Assembly (NCBI GenBank): GCA_000320545.1
Contig: ADNK01001383.1
Location: 1 to 26,211, forward strand
Length of the DNA: 26,211 bases
From: Bigelowiella natans CCMP2755
Lineage: Eukaryota; Cercozoa; Chlorarachniophyceae
Direction of reading: 5' to 3'
A program made the translations under genes and the position numbers. The notes beneath the pieces are model-generated. The model searched no databases. It was not told the origin of the DNA and saw only the letters and a list, made by a program, of their open reading frames with translations. Every line of letters starts with the position of its first letter. The stretch's first letter is position 1. Positions 1 to 11,679 of the stretch are shown here, one piece after another.

Positions 1-196
1 CCCCCCCAAAACCCACGAGCACTACAAATTGGAGGCCCCCCCCCCCCCCCAATTTTAGAAATATCCCCCTCTTTCCCCGCCCCCCCAGCCCCCCACCCCC
101 CCCCCCCCCCCCCCTTAATTAAAACCACCATTTTTTTCAGCCAGGGCATTCGGTTGTTGGGACACCAAAAAGGGTTTCCTGGACCACTTTAACCAG
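1..196. other. Left edge: poly-C runs, probable intron tail
   Basis: This stretch holds several long C runs (about 41-50 and 100-114) and no exon I can support. It lies upstream of the first recognisable fumarase exon and is probably intron. The C runs, with a G run near 242-259, are homopolymers that often mark poor read or assembly quality, so the first 260 bases should be read with caution. Confidence 0.4.
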
Positions 197-1660
197 TTTG
201 GTATTGGAGCTCAATTTGGTGGAAAGGTCCATCCCGGGGAAGGGGGGGGGGGGGGGGGGATTGAGGACTAGGGTAGGAGGAGAAAGAGGAGGATGAATCG
301 AAAATCAGGAAGCAACGGTCACTTCAAATTGTTAGTCATCATGGATTTCGTAGTGCGAAATTCCGAGCGCAGCGTGGGAATATTCTACTTTGCCGTGTTC
401 CATGCAGTTCTTATACTCCTCCGCTCTCTCCGACACAACAACTCCTTTATATCTCCTTCCTCCTCCTCCTCCTCCTCCTTTTCTTCTTTTTCTGTCTTCT
501 TCTTCTTCTTCTTCTGTTTCTTCTCTCAACGCAGTACTTTGCTCACGATGTCCGTGTTATCCGACTACCGCGTCACGGAGCATCTTGCCCAATAGGTAGG
601 GGGATGGGGGGGGATAGGCTGCTGGGGATGTAGTGGTATCTTGCTCTGTGCCACCACCACCAAAACATGCTGTTGGTATTGTTATTGGTGTCGTTATTGT
701 TATCGTTATTATTCATTGCATCACTGTCATCATTATTGCACATATCGTTGCACTAAATCCCACCGTCCATCCATTCATTCTGCAGGGGTGGGGGTATCTT
801 GCTCTGCGGACAGACAGGTATGGTGCTACGTATAAGTACTAGTTGTCACCCCCTCCATCACCTAACCCCCTCCAATTCCTCTCGTATTATGTAGGAGGCC
901 TCTTTCTCGTCAAATATATATCATTTCTATTCGTTTTTACATTGCAATGCGCGCGTGGTCTTCTAATTTTCCTCTAAGTGGTCTGCTGCCCCCTCCCCCC
1001 TCGTGCTTTTTTTTTTGCTGTTTTCTAGGCTCTTGGCAAAATCACCGAGGAGGGGATTTTCTTGGAACAACTCGAGACAGACGTCATGAAGTACTATTAT
1101 TGCTAGCAGGGAGTAGAAGTAGCAGTAGTGATATTGATCGTAGATTCCCAATAGTTTGCAGCTCATAAACAACGGAACCACCAGATGGGTTATATGACAA
1201 GCAATCGCGCGCGCACTAACGAACGACATCGCATGTGATTCGGAGTTCTTTGGATGGGGTATGCTCAAAATGGGAAGGGGGTTCAGTATTGTATTTGATG
1301 TGAATGCGCGCTGAATGTAGTGCTCATTCATCTCTCTCCCCCCCTCCCTCCCCCCTTCGGTAAGATATATGCCGGAGGTGAAAGAATCAGACCTTTCCGA
1401 GGAGGTAGACGCAAGCTGTCAAATCTTTAGTGAATATCGCTCTCTTCCTCATATCTTTGTTTCGATGTTGTTGAGTATACGTGAGTACGTATGTGTGTGG
1501 GGGTGGGGGGGGGAGGGGCAGGTTGCAACCCGTCCCTTGAGCTTCGCTATATCCTTTCTTTCTCGGCTGCGGATAAGATTGGGGAAGGGAAAGGGGGGTG
1601 ACAGGAGATGATGACGAATTAGCAATAACGGGGCATGAGGAAGGCCATAATCCTTTCACA

Positions 1661-1696
<36 letters not shown>

Positions 1697-2150
1697 TAAC
1701 TAACTGCTGTTATCAGGTGGTCAAGATCGACCTTAACCAGCCCATGGAAAAAATACGCGAGACGTTGTCGCAATTCAAGATACGAACGCGACTTTCCCTA
1801 TCAGGTAACTAGTGATGGGGATAGTAGATGAGGAGGATCAGCAGGAGGCAAGAGGAGGAGGAGGAGAAGAAGAAGAAGAAGAAGAAGCGTAATTCTTAGC
1901 ATGTTTGTCGTAGACTCTGATGTAGCATGATCTTGCCACCGTTGTTGGGAGTATCGTACTCAAAGGTCATCATCATTATGATCTCATCATCATCATCATC
2001 ATCGTCGTCTTCATCGTCATCATCATCTTTCCCCTAGGAACACTCGTCGTTGCCCGAGATATTGCTCACGCCAAGCTACAGGTAGAAGAGCGCGACAGGG
2101 AGGAATCGTCGTCCTTGCTATTACACTTACATACACTCAACCGATGATGA

Positions 2151-2181
<31 letters not shown>

Positions 2182-2921
2182 AATGGTGAGTTGATAACCT
2201 CGTGCATGCGCTGACACTCGGCGGTCGTCACTGACCTCAGGAACTTATCGACTCCGGGGAGGGGCTGCCAGATTACATCCGCGACCACATCGTGTGAGTC
2301 GCCACAAAGCACTGCTTTTCGCATGCGCACACCACTACTTCTGAAATCCGAGGGGTTGGATCAGCATCGTCACTGCCACCACCACATCCCAATCGTCATG
2401 TGCGCAGATGGCGCTGATGACGACCGTGTGAGAGTTACTGCTGCCGTTGCTGCTGCTGCCAACTTTACTATTTGTTCTTCGACTGTTTTCGCAGCTACTA
2501 TGCAGGGCCAGCAAAGACTCCTGAAGGGTAGTTATACAACGATGGACATGTGTTTGCTTCGTTTGAGGGCTGACCGTTGTTGTCGCTGCTGTTGCTGCCA
2601 TTGCCGTTCCTTATTCTATGGCGATGAGCACGAGCCGCTGTTTCCCTCTGGCCATTTGCTGATTTTCATCGTTCCTACGGTGCACGAACGCTGCTTCTTA
2701 CTCCTCCTCCTCCTCCTCCTTGTTGTTGTTGTTGTTGTTGTTGTTGTTTGTTGCTGTTCAGATATGCATCTGGGTCTTTTGGCCCTACAACAGCGGGCCG
2801 AATGGACACCTACGTTGACCAGTTCATGGCGAATGGAGGCAGCATGGTCGTTACCGTTGCAAAGAGGAGAGCAAAGAGGAGGATGGGCGGAAGGGAGAGG
2901 GGGGCGCAGCGAGGGAGAGAA

Positions 2922-2955
<34 letters not shown>

Positions 2956-3113
2956 CTTGTCGAGATTGAACATCGACTTCATGCGAGGCTACTCATATAT
3001 CTCTCATTCCTCTTTGTTGCTCCTCCTCTTCCTCCTCCTCCTCCTCCTTATCCCCTCCCCTTGTGCCTTAAGGTCATGCTCGCCAAGGGAAACCGCTCTA
3101 GGCAGGTGGGAGC

Positions 3114-3145
<32 letters not shown>

Positions 3146-3247
3146 GTGATGGAAAACTGTGTGTGGCGGTATGATTAATGATGCTGGCACTGATGTGCTG
3201 CTTACCAACGCAATTTGAGAACAAGGGAAGAATAGAGCTTTTTGATG

Positions 3248-3285
<38 letters not shown>

Positions 3286-3642
3286 TTATGTATAATATTC
3301 TCTTTGGATTATGTGATAGTCGAGACACTTACCATCCCTTCCCTTTTCTCACCAAACCGCGCACAGGTGACGAATGCGTGCAAGAAGCATGGAGGCTTCT
3401 ATCTGGTCGCTACACTGCATCATTTTTCTTTCTCTTCTTTTCCACTTCACCCCTGAATGGACGCCGCAGTTTTGGTGATGGTGATGGCAATGGCGATTCT
3501 CATACTCACGGGTGCCGATTGCTTGTATGTAAGGGCTCGATCGGAGGACCGGCTGCGGTGCTGGCCGAGCAGAGTAAGGAATATGATGATTGATCACACC
3601 ATTGCCAAAAGAAGCTCAAATACGTCAGATTGACAGCGACGG

Positions 3643-3680
<38 letters not shown>

Positions 3681-3696
3681 AGCGGTGGTGGGAAGA

Positions 3697-3735
<39 letters not shown>

Positions 3736-4269
3736 AGGGGTAGAAGGGGGGAGAGAAAGAGAGAGGATTTAATGGTCATTTGGCGTGATGATGGGGTCGC
3801 AATTGACACTTGAGAGGCCTTCTGTGTCTACCACCGAGCACCACACACACACACCAAACTCAAAAACCCACGTCAACCGGAAACACACAGGCATCAAGAA
3901 GGTCGAATGTCTTGCATACGAGGAGCTCGGAATGGAGGCCATCTGGAGAATAGAGGTAGTAGGCAGATAGAAGAGCCCAGCCAGACAGCAGCAACCTCTC
4001 TAATGATAATAATGGCAGTAATCATAACTCTGAGAGAAGAACTATTATTCGCGCGCGCGTGCTCGGATCGAATTACTTGCGGTTTTGACATCACCCTTCC
4101 CTGCTCCTCTCCTGCTTCATTCAGGTTGAAGATTTCCCAGCATTCATCGTAGTGGATGACAAGGTGCTACATACAACCAACTACTCTTAAAAGGAGGAGG
4201 AGGCGGAGGAGGGAGGAGGAGGAGATGAGGAAGAGGGGGGGGGGGTGAGGGGGAAGTTGGAAAGAGAAG

Positions 4270-4311
<42 letters not shown>

Positions 4312-4556
4312 GGAGCGTGCTCACATTGCTATAACTATGTCGAAGCATCCTCCTCTCCGCGCCCTCTCTGACTCGCATCATCTCCGTTAGATCTAGGATA
4401 GAATTCATAGTCCGGTTTGATGTTTCTTGCGTTGTTTGTTGTCACCCTCCCCCCCCCCGTTCTCTCTCTCTCCCTCCCTCTCTCTCTGAAACTACCTAAT
4501 CACGCTACGCTTCCGTACTTCAGGGAAATGACTTCTTTGCCAAATGGTCCCAGTAA
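197..4556 (+). CDS. Class I (iron-sulfur) fumarate hydratase, C-terminal half, 16 exons, 5' partial
   Basis: Class I fumarase interconverts fumarate and malate using a [4Fe-4S] cluster; in eukaryotes it is mitochondrial or cytosolic. Exons read by eye: 197-226, 535-595, 786-817, 1029-1090, 1365-1404, 1717-1804, 2038-2081, 2241-2293, 2495-2527, 2762-2846, 3073-3105, 3367-3405, 3534-3573, 3891-3955, 4125-4163, 4524-4556. All phases agree and total 777 nt (258 residues plus TAA). Recognisable family blocks in order: [106 protein letters not shown]. From memory of the Leishmania enzyme, the Cys of SCSADR is a cluster ligand. The His of PRHG, Arg of ARD, Thr and Arg of TTAGR and Lys of AKGN line the active site, and the spacing between these residues matches. 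The class I family is about 550 residues, so roughly the first half, with the other cluster cysteines, lies off the left edge. The first exon boundary and the weak donor at 2847 (gtcgtt) are least certain. Confidence 0.9.
1671..1696. repeat. (CAT)n microsatellite in a fumarase intron
   Basis: An uninterrupted CAT run lies about 20 bases upstream of the exon starting at 1717. A second, interrupted ATC/GTC run fills 1983-2029, just ahead of the 2038 acceptor. Confidence 0.9.
2143..2180. repeat. (GAT)n/(GGT)n microsatellite in a fumarase intron
   Basis: About nine GAT units pass into GGT units inside the intron between exons 2038-2081 and 2241-2293. Similar GAT arrays sit at 3116-3145 and 3643-3680, each a short distance downstream of an exon of the same gene. 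Confidence 0.9.
2924..2954. repeat. (TA)n microsatellite in a fumarase intron
   Basis: Pure TA dinucleotide run in the intron between exons 2762-2846 and 3073-3105. Another TA run of similar length is at 3251-3281, in the intron before exon 3367-3405. Confidence 0.9.
3700..3731. repeat. (GT)n microsatellite
   Basis: GT run in the same intron as the GAT array at 3643-3680. The two different microsatellites together make up much of the 3574-3890 intron. Confidence 0.9.
4270..4302. repeat. (GA)n microsatellite, last fumarase intron
   Basis: GA run within a longer purine-only stretch (about 4190-4318) in the intron before the final fumarase exon. A matching pyrimidine-rich stretch (4446-4488) follows in the same intron, so the two could pair in the pre-mRNA. 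Confidence 0.85.
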
Positions 4557-5123
4557 TAGTAATGCTGCTGCGGTAAGGCCTCGGTTGCTGGCATCGTTTG
4601 CATGTCTATGTTCAGCTACTTGCGAAGAGGTCAGTAAGGTACTGATGATATGACCGGGAGAAACCGTCGACCTGCATATTAAATAGCTCATATGAATACA
4701 ACAATAGAAGAGAGATGCCTAGCACGGGCTAGTAAGATTTGCAGCCGCGATCTTCAGTAGCTCTCTATGGTGGTGATTGGCGCCATTGAATTTTATTTAA
4801 TTGGTCATCACGCTCGCCATAAAAACATAGCATGCTAGCATGCTGTTGGCCGGTAGCTACGTACGCGCAGCTTATAGTGTATGCACGATGGAGACTATAT
4901 ATGCGATCCATTGAATGCACAGTGAGGCTAATAAAGCATGAGCAACATGGGTGCTCTCTACGTACATAAACATTGTACATCTATCGAATGTGTCGCATAT
5001 CGGTCGTCTGCTAGATGTGCCGTTGCTAGATGATGAGGCTCAACTATCTCGCACTGCAGCTCATTGATAATGCATTACAAATAAAGATGTGCCTTCATGT
5101 CGATTGGTAGCGTTGGCATTATA
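4557..5123. other. Convergent intergenic region, fumarase / thiamine gene
   Basis: Both flanking genes end here, so it should hold both 3' UTRs and polyadenylation sites. An AATAAA occurs on the + strand at 4930-4935 and another at 5080-5085. A minus-strand AATAAA (read as TTTATT on +) is at 4792-4797 and could serve the thiamine gene. None can be assigned without transcripts. I see no further gene. Confidence 0.4.
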
Positions 5124-7455
5124 CTAATTGCTTACACCATCTTCTTGATCATGACCATCATTCGTCCAAAGCTGATCCCAATCCCTCAGCGCCTTGGCAA
5201 CGTCATCTTGCTGTGTCACCGCGCTGATAACCGCCAGGCTCACGGCCCCAGCCTCGATGCAATCCCGCGCATTTTCGAGGCTGATGCCCCCGATGGCCAC
5301 GAGGGGGATGCTAGGATCGATGAGCTCACGCCAGGAAGCGATCCCGGCGACTCCGTTGGGTATGTACTTGATCTCCTTCGAGTTAGTATGAAAGACAGGC
5401 CCGGTGCTGATGTAGCTTGGTCGAATGGCCAACCCCTTTGCCAGCTCCTCGTAAGTGTGTGTAGACACGCCGATGCGTAATCCCGCCTCCTTGACCTTGT
5501 CCAAATCCACCTCCGTAGAGCAGCCTTTACCGTCAACGCGGAAGAGGTCTTCCTGCCCGACGTGCACGCCATAAGCGCCATACTTGATTGCGAGATCCCA
5601 GTGGTCATTTACCCATAGCTTGACTCCGCCGCCGGCTGACGATGAGGACGAAGACGACTCTCTCGCAATGTCGCAAGCCCGTTTAATCTCCTCCTCGAGA
5701 GCCTCACGAGATAAGCCCTTCGGACGAATCTGGATGTGGCGACAGGAAGAGATCCCCTCGCGCTTCATGATACTCGCAAGGCGACCCACCCACTTGGCGT
5801 CGGACACCACCGGGAGGAGCTGGATGTCGGAGGCGGCGGCGGCGGCGGCCGCAGCGGCAGCAGAATTCCCTTCTCCCCTTCCTCCTCCTCCCCCTCCTCC
5901 TCCTTGAGCGTGTCGTCTTCCCTTCTCCATCGAAGCCGCTTCTTCCATAGGAAGGAAGGGCCCGGGCCGGTTGTCCCCCCCTTGCTTCGCCGTAGACGTT
6001 ACCCAAGGGAAGCTCCCTGGTGAGGTCGGCCATTGGGTCTGAGCAACAGGCCCTGCGCCTTTCCCTATGCCGGAGGAGGCGCGAATGCCCTGATGGACGT
6101 AGCACTTGGCGAGCACACAGGCAGATGCGACGTCGTTGTTGAGATTTCGCGGTCCGAGCCTATGGAGCGAGCCAGGAACGGTCCCCTGCCCTCCTGCCAG
6201 CACGGCCGCTATCGCCGACGAAAGCGTGCAGCCTGTTCCGTGCGTGTGTTCCGAATCGACACGTGGGAGAGTCAGCCAAATACTCTCGCCGTTGCGGTGC
6301 ATAAGGAGGTCTTGAACAACATCGACGCCCACATCTGCGCCGCCGCCGCTGCTGCTGCTGCTGCTGCTGCTATGCCCCCCCTTGAGGAGAATGCTATCAC
6401 ACTTACCGTCCTTCAGGATCATTCGTGCCGCCTTCTCGGCGTCATCCGGCGAGCGTATCTTGAAGCCAGCCAGAAGTTCTGCCTCCTTCTTGTTCGGTGT
6501 TACGATATTGCAGAGAGGGAAGAGGGCCTGAAGCATCTTCTCCTTGGTGCCGGCCTCCATGAGTACTGCCCCTGTAGTGGCCACCATCACTGGATCACAC
6601 ACTATCGAGGGCTTTGTCTGCCCGGTCTTCTCTGCATGCTCCAGGACTGCCTTTAGCTCATCGACTACAACATCGACAATCTCCGCGGTTCCCATCATTC
6701 CAAGTTTGATGGCACCTGCAGATCAAGGCGGTAAAGGAGCAATCACTCCAGTAAAGGTGATGCAGGAAGGAAAAGTGACACAGAAGGTGAAGAGGTGAAA
6801 ATAACAGTTGTTGACCTGGGAAGAGATCATTTCTAAGGGACTTAAAGGAGGCCCGAATCATCTTCTCGCTACAGAATTCCACGGCATCGACCCCAACGCT
6901 GTTTTGAGCTGTCAGTGCGGTGATAATCGAGCATCCATGCGCACCCAGTGCCCTCATGGCGTGAAGGTCAGCCTGTATGCCTGCCCCACCCCCGCTGTCT
7001 GAGCCAGCAACTGTCCACGCAACGGGTGTCTTCACCTTCTTCACAGGCTGGTTGTCATTCTTCGTCTCCCTGATCTTCCCCTCATCCCGGTTCGGCGACG
7101 CTGCTGTCGCCTTCGGTGTTGACGCCATACCCCTATTTGCCACGAAGTTGCTCTTGGTGGGGGTAAGCAGCAGGGAACGCCGGCAAAAGGCGAGAGGGAT
7201 GCGTCGAAAAATGTTGGTGGCGGAGTAACACGGGCTACCGCGTGTCAGCTGCGCAGGATTGGTGTTGCCGGAGTGGAGGGGGTACAGCGGCCAACCGACG
7301 GTGACGGCAGCAACAAGGAGGGGGAGGACGACGAGGAACGAATAGCAGTACCCCCGAAAAATTTTAGGGGCAGAGCAAGTGATTTGGCGCCCTGCAGCCT
7401 CAGCCGGAGCGAGAGGGAGAGGAATGGTAGCTGATGAAGCGTTGTGCGAGCACAC
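5124..7455 (-). CDS. Bifunctional HMP-phosphate kinase / thiamine-phosphate synthase (ThiD-ThiE fusion, TH1-type)
   Basis: Two exons, 7455-6816 and 6715-5124, joined across a 100-nt GT-AG intron, give 743 residues. The ThiD part (about 145-430) phosphorylates HMP-P. It shows TVAGSDSGGGAGIQADL, ITALTAQNSVGV, KLGMMGT, the metal/ATP region CDPVMVATTG, VTPNKKEAELL, LLKGGH and HTHGTGCTLSSA with its Cys near residue 376. The ThiE part (about 521-731) couples HMP-PP to thiazole phosphate. It shows LWVNDHWDLAI, GAYGVHVGQEDL, LRIGVSTHTYEEL, RPSYISTGPVF and VAIGGIS. This is the plant TH1 domain order, unlike yeast THI6. Low-complexity runs interrupt it: Ser8 after KGGH, Gly8 and Ala10 in the linker, and Ser7 in ThiE. 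The start is uncertain. The first Met (7455) adds about 109 residues with a hydrophobic stretch (about 38-56) and then an Arg-rich segment, which could be a bipartite plastid-targeting leader. A second Met at 7128 would give a leaderless form. Confidence 0.92.
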
Positions 7456-8437
7456 AAGCCGAAGCAGCGTGCGATCGTCTCCGCATCATGCGACAACGAC
7501 AACAAAAAGCAAACGGAATGTTTCTCCTCAAAACAAGAAAAAGGGGGCCTTATCTTGGTCAACGACAATCTCGAACCGATGTCTTAAGTACCGGGGCAGC
7601 TGAAAAGGGGAAATTTCACCAACCTCCTCCGGCCCTTTTCGGAAAATCGAGTGCCAAATTGTGGGTGCGTCATGGATTCGAACCCAGAAATGATTGTTGG
7701 AAATAGATGCGAATTATTCTCTGCGACATGAAAGAAATATCAGAAAACCATCGGCCTTCCAAAGCACCGAAAGCTGCTGTGTCCCCCCCTCCTTCATCCA
7801 CTTCCATAAGTTCATCCCTGCCGGATCCTTCCCACAGCATTTGCTATGGGCATCTCCGGTAGGATTATTGGGGCTTTTCTGCTGTTGCACTGCCTCCCAG
7901 GTACTACGGAATATTCACCTTCATTGCGCTTGCTCTCCGAACACAGCAATATCGATTTCCATGTACCCCTCTTCTTCTTCCTCGTTTCCTTCATTTTTCG
8001 GGGAATCTCCCGAAGAAATTCGTGTAATAATTTTTTGTGGGAATTGGTGTGCGAAGGGGGAAAGGGAGAGGTAATGGGTATCCCCAATAAGTATGCGGAG
8101 AACTCTAAACTTCTCCCTGTACGGGGGGGGGTCATAGAGTCCTGAGCGAGCGGATGGACACGCACACCGTACCCTACTGAGCCTGTAGATTGTGCATATT
8201 TCATAATTTTGTACCATAAAGTTTCACTTCGAACGCATATACGAGAGAAGGTTTCGCAATGTAGCATAATATATAGCTGCTACTACTACCTACAACTCTC
8301 CCGACGATGATCGGTAACATCACTCATCACCACCTTGTAGGTTATTCAAGGGGAGTATCTGTAGGCTGTCGCGCAAAGATCAACTCAAAAAATGTTTTGC
8401 AGCGATTAGGGGTGATATTATAAATATATATATGATG

Positions 8438-8469
<32 letters not shown>

Positions 8470-8489
8470 CATCTGTGGCTGCTCTACAC
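7456..8489. other. Divergent intergenic region, thiamine gene / unknown 15-exon gene
   Basis: This should contain both promoters. No TATA-like element stands out. Open frames exist on both strands (for example + 7846-8145 and - 7812-8267), but none shows a recognisable domain and they overlap each other. A short + frame from ATG 7846 encodes a hydrophobic start and ends at a good donor (cag|gtacta near 7899), so an upstream exon cannot be excluded. A GT run occupies 8439-8467. Confidence 0.35.
8439..8467. repeat. (GT)n microsatellite upstream of the 15-exon gene
   Basis: GT run ending about 20 bases before the candidate start ATG at 8490. It is followed by a CAG/CAA array (8494-8527) that encodes a poly-Gln tract if the ATG at 8490 is used. 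Confidence 0.85.
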
Positions 8490-8807
8490 ATGTGGCAGCA
8501 GCAGCAGCAGCAACAACAACAGCAACAAGAAAGAATGATACCAAGAGAGAATGAGTACGAATCAAATATATGCAGCGATAGTTGGTCCATCAACGTAGCT
8601 GAAGAAAACAACCACCGCCTGTGTGTTTCTTGCTATCACCAAAGCTCACAATTTCGGATCATATTGCATGCACAGCAGCACTTGGAGGGTCTTCGTAGAT
8701 TCAAGCATATGTCACCTATCTCCTCCCCGCCATCACCATTGGAGTCTGTGCTATCTAGAACAACATCTGTGCGGGGTGTGTTGGATGACATCAACGAAAA
8801 CGGTGCT

Positions 8808-8846
<39 letters not shown>

Positions 8847-9025
8847 CCCTCCCCTCTTCCTCTCTTTGTCTTTTTCTCCTTTCAACTCTACCATTGTCAC
8901 TAAATTTCTTCTTCAATTTTGTTTGCCAGAGCTAGAGAAGAAGAAGAAAGGACGTGCCAACACTAGGCAGGCGACGTCGAGAGAGGTGTGTCGTTCACCA
9001 CCACCATACCACACGCCTGCGTTGC

Positions 9026-9068
<43 letters not shown>

Positions 9069-9732
9069 CGTGTGTGTGTGTGTGTGCGTGCGTCCGTGTG
9101 GGTGGATACGCAAATGTGTAAAACCATCTCGTTTCCTCCTTTTAGATCAACGAATTGAGAGAGCGCTTTCAAGAGCGGAAGACGCGCCGAAGAAGGGTAT
9201 GCAACTGCTGCTAATGCTGCTGCTTCATACTGAACAGTTCGCACGGATATAACAACGCACGTGAAAAATAGTGCGTTTATAATCATTCGTTCATTACATC
9301 CGATATATGTTAGCTACTTGCTTATATCACGCTGGACATCTTATCGTCCCCCCTCCCTCCTACTCTCATCCTTTTTTCTTTCAGCGTATTGAGATCACAC
9401 CCCCCTCCCCCCCCCCAACCTCCTTTCCCCTTTGTTTGTAATATATTCGTTTCATCTTTCTAGAAAAGCTCCAGATCCCGTAGATCAGCTGGAGAAAGCG
9501 CGGGGGGGGGGGCTACAGCAAGCAACACTGACGAAGGTGTTCAAGATGACGATGAAGATCCGACCTCGTCCACGAACCAGGAAGGGGCAACGGAAGGGAG
9601 GAAGCAAGTCGATATGTCAAAGGTTTGGCGCTGCTTTTGTGCAGTGTTGTAGTAGTAGTAGTGGTAGAAGTAGTGGTGGTGGTGGTGGTGGTAGAGCCGA
9701 TTTGCTTTGAGATCGTTTGCCATGTTTTGCGC

Positions 9733-9772
<40 letters not shown>

Positions 9773-10180
9773 GGGGGAGGGGGGGGGGATGCGCGTGTGT
9801 GTTCTGCAGCTATAAAGGACCATTCACAAACAGAAGGAGCCAACTTTACGATGTTTTGTACCTATTCACCCTCCCCCCTCCTCCCCCGCCCCTTTTACTT
9901 CCTTCCTCTCTGCGTTGCATTCGCTCAGTATGTGGTGGTGCACAAGAACGATGGAGGCAGACTGGGAGTCCTGAAGAAGATTATGTATATGTAAGTCACA
10001 GCGAAGCGCGCGCGCGCACTCACACATATACACAATATACCCCGAACCCATTCACATTACTTGGAATTTGTGTGTGTACTTCACGTCGCTCATTGTCTTC
10101 TCCTTGTCTTTGTAGCGAAAATGAGAAGGGGGACAAGAAAGTCAATATGGGGGTCTTTGGCAAATCTGCGGTAGCAGTAT

Positions 10181-10213
<33 letters not shown>

Positions 10214-10755
10214 ATAGTAGAATAGCACGTTTACTACGTGTGGGTGGATGCAGCACATTCATGCTGTAGCTTCACGAGCTCGTCGTCATCGTCAGCAGCA
10301 ATCCGTATTCTTCGCCACAAGATACATCGTTTTATTCCTTTATCATCCTCCTCCTCTTCCTTCTGCTGCCACAAATTGAGTACACGGGGCCATGATATGT
10401 TTGTCGATGTTGTTATTCCACCACGCCCTTCCTTATCTGCTTTAGATGCATTGGTACGAGCTGTGGATTTCGGGTCGCCCAACAAGTTTGGAAAAGGTGT
10501 TTGCTGTCTCCCCCCCCCCCCCCCACTCCCTAGCTTATCTATCTACCACTACTACCGTTGATGATGGGTATTAGTCGTCAAAAGGGGGGTAGTAAAAGTG
10601 AGTGGTCATCATCATCATCATCAACATCATTATCATCATCATTCATTCATTATGATGCCCCTGTCCGCCTCCCCTCCCCCTTCTCATCATCATCGCAGAA
10701 CTTCGAGGAACAGGTGGAGAACCTGCCCAAATCTATGAATCGGAAGTAAGAACGA

Positions 10756-10794
<39 letters not shown>

Positions 10795-11345
10795 GTGTGT
10801 GTACATATATATTTTTGTCTATTGTAATACCAAATTCGTACTCACGGCACAATTGCCAGGAATGTCAACCGACGTTGAACATTTTACAGTGTTACGTTCC
10901 AAATCCCACTTAAACAAGTTGCTTCGTGTCCTGGTGAACGGAAACCTTACTTTCTGTTACCACACTGCAGGACCAACAGGCCGATACTGCGCGAATGCAC
11001 TCTATGGGCTCCCTCGAAGCGAGTGAAAACATACAATCCGGACACAGATAGGTGTTGTGCCTCGCGCCGCCTCCTCTTTGCTGCTAGCCGCCCCCGTCAT
11101 CGACGCCGTGTGCAGTTCCTCTGCCTTGTTTGGGCCGTGCAATGTCGCGCCACATCACTCTGTAGCAGCTCGCTATGTTAGTCATAATGCGCTCTTTTCC
11201 GTGTGTGTGTTCGCTTATATTCTTCTCTTATTCAGGAAAGGCTCCAAGACGATTCGTTGGCAGGTAGGCAGTGAGTGAGGAGGGAGGGAGAGAGTGGGCG
11301 GGTGAGGTTGAGTGTGCGTTTGTGTGTGTGTGTGTGTGTATATAC

Positions 11346-11397
<52 letters not shown>

Positions 11398-11641
11398 ATT
11401 GTCAACTGTATCGAGTGGTCTTGCCCCTTTCCTCGTTCCTCCCTCCTAACGTTCTTCCTCCTCCTGTTCGCATGAGTTACTCACTATAGTTGCCGTCATC
11501 ATTATCGTTTCCCCCCTTGTTTTGTGCAGGATGGGGAGCGTGTTTTTGTGCGGCTGGTGCTCGATAACCATGCCTACGACTTGATACAACAGTAATTTCA
11601 ACAACCAACGAGGCATCATCTACATATATCATATGAAACTT

Positions 11642-11679
<38 letters not shown>

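Noticed and set aside
7650-7740. tRNA-like T-loop (GGATTCGAACCC read on the minus strand)
   Set aside because: Only three of five T-stem pairs form, and there is no matching acceptor stem, D-arm or anticodon arm on the 5' side.
7812-8267. Minus-strand open frame of 151 codons
   Set aside because: No domain, overlaps frames on the other strand, and lies in a likely divergent promoter region.
8442-9252. Long open frames through GT, CT and TA arrays
   Set aside because: Dinucleotide and trinucleotide repeats stay open in several frames by chance; only the pieces that fit spliced exons were kept.
10238-10561. Attractive frame encoding DALVRAVDFGSPNKFGK across exon 10446-10496
   Set aside because: The preceding exon can only end in phase 0 or 2 at a GT, while this frame needs another phase. 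The frame used joins without conflict on both sides. It stays possible if an extra exon exists upstream.
10860-10888. Possible extra exon encoding ECQPTLNIL
   Set aside because: In the accepted frame it would introduce a stop; it fits only the rejected frame of the two preceding exons.
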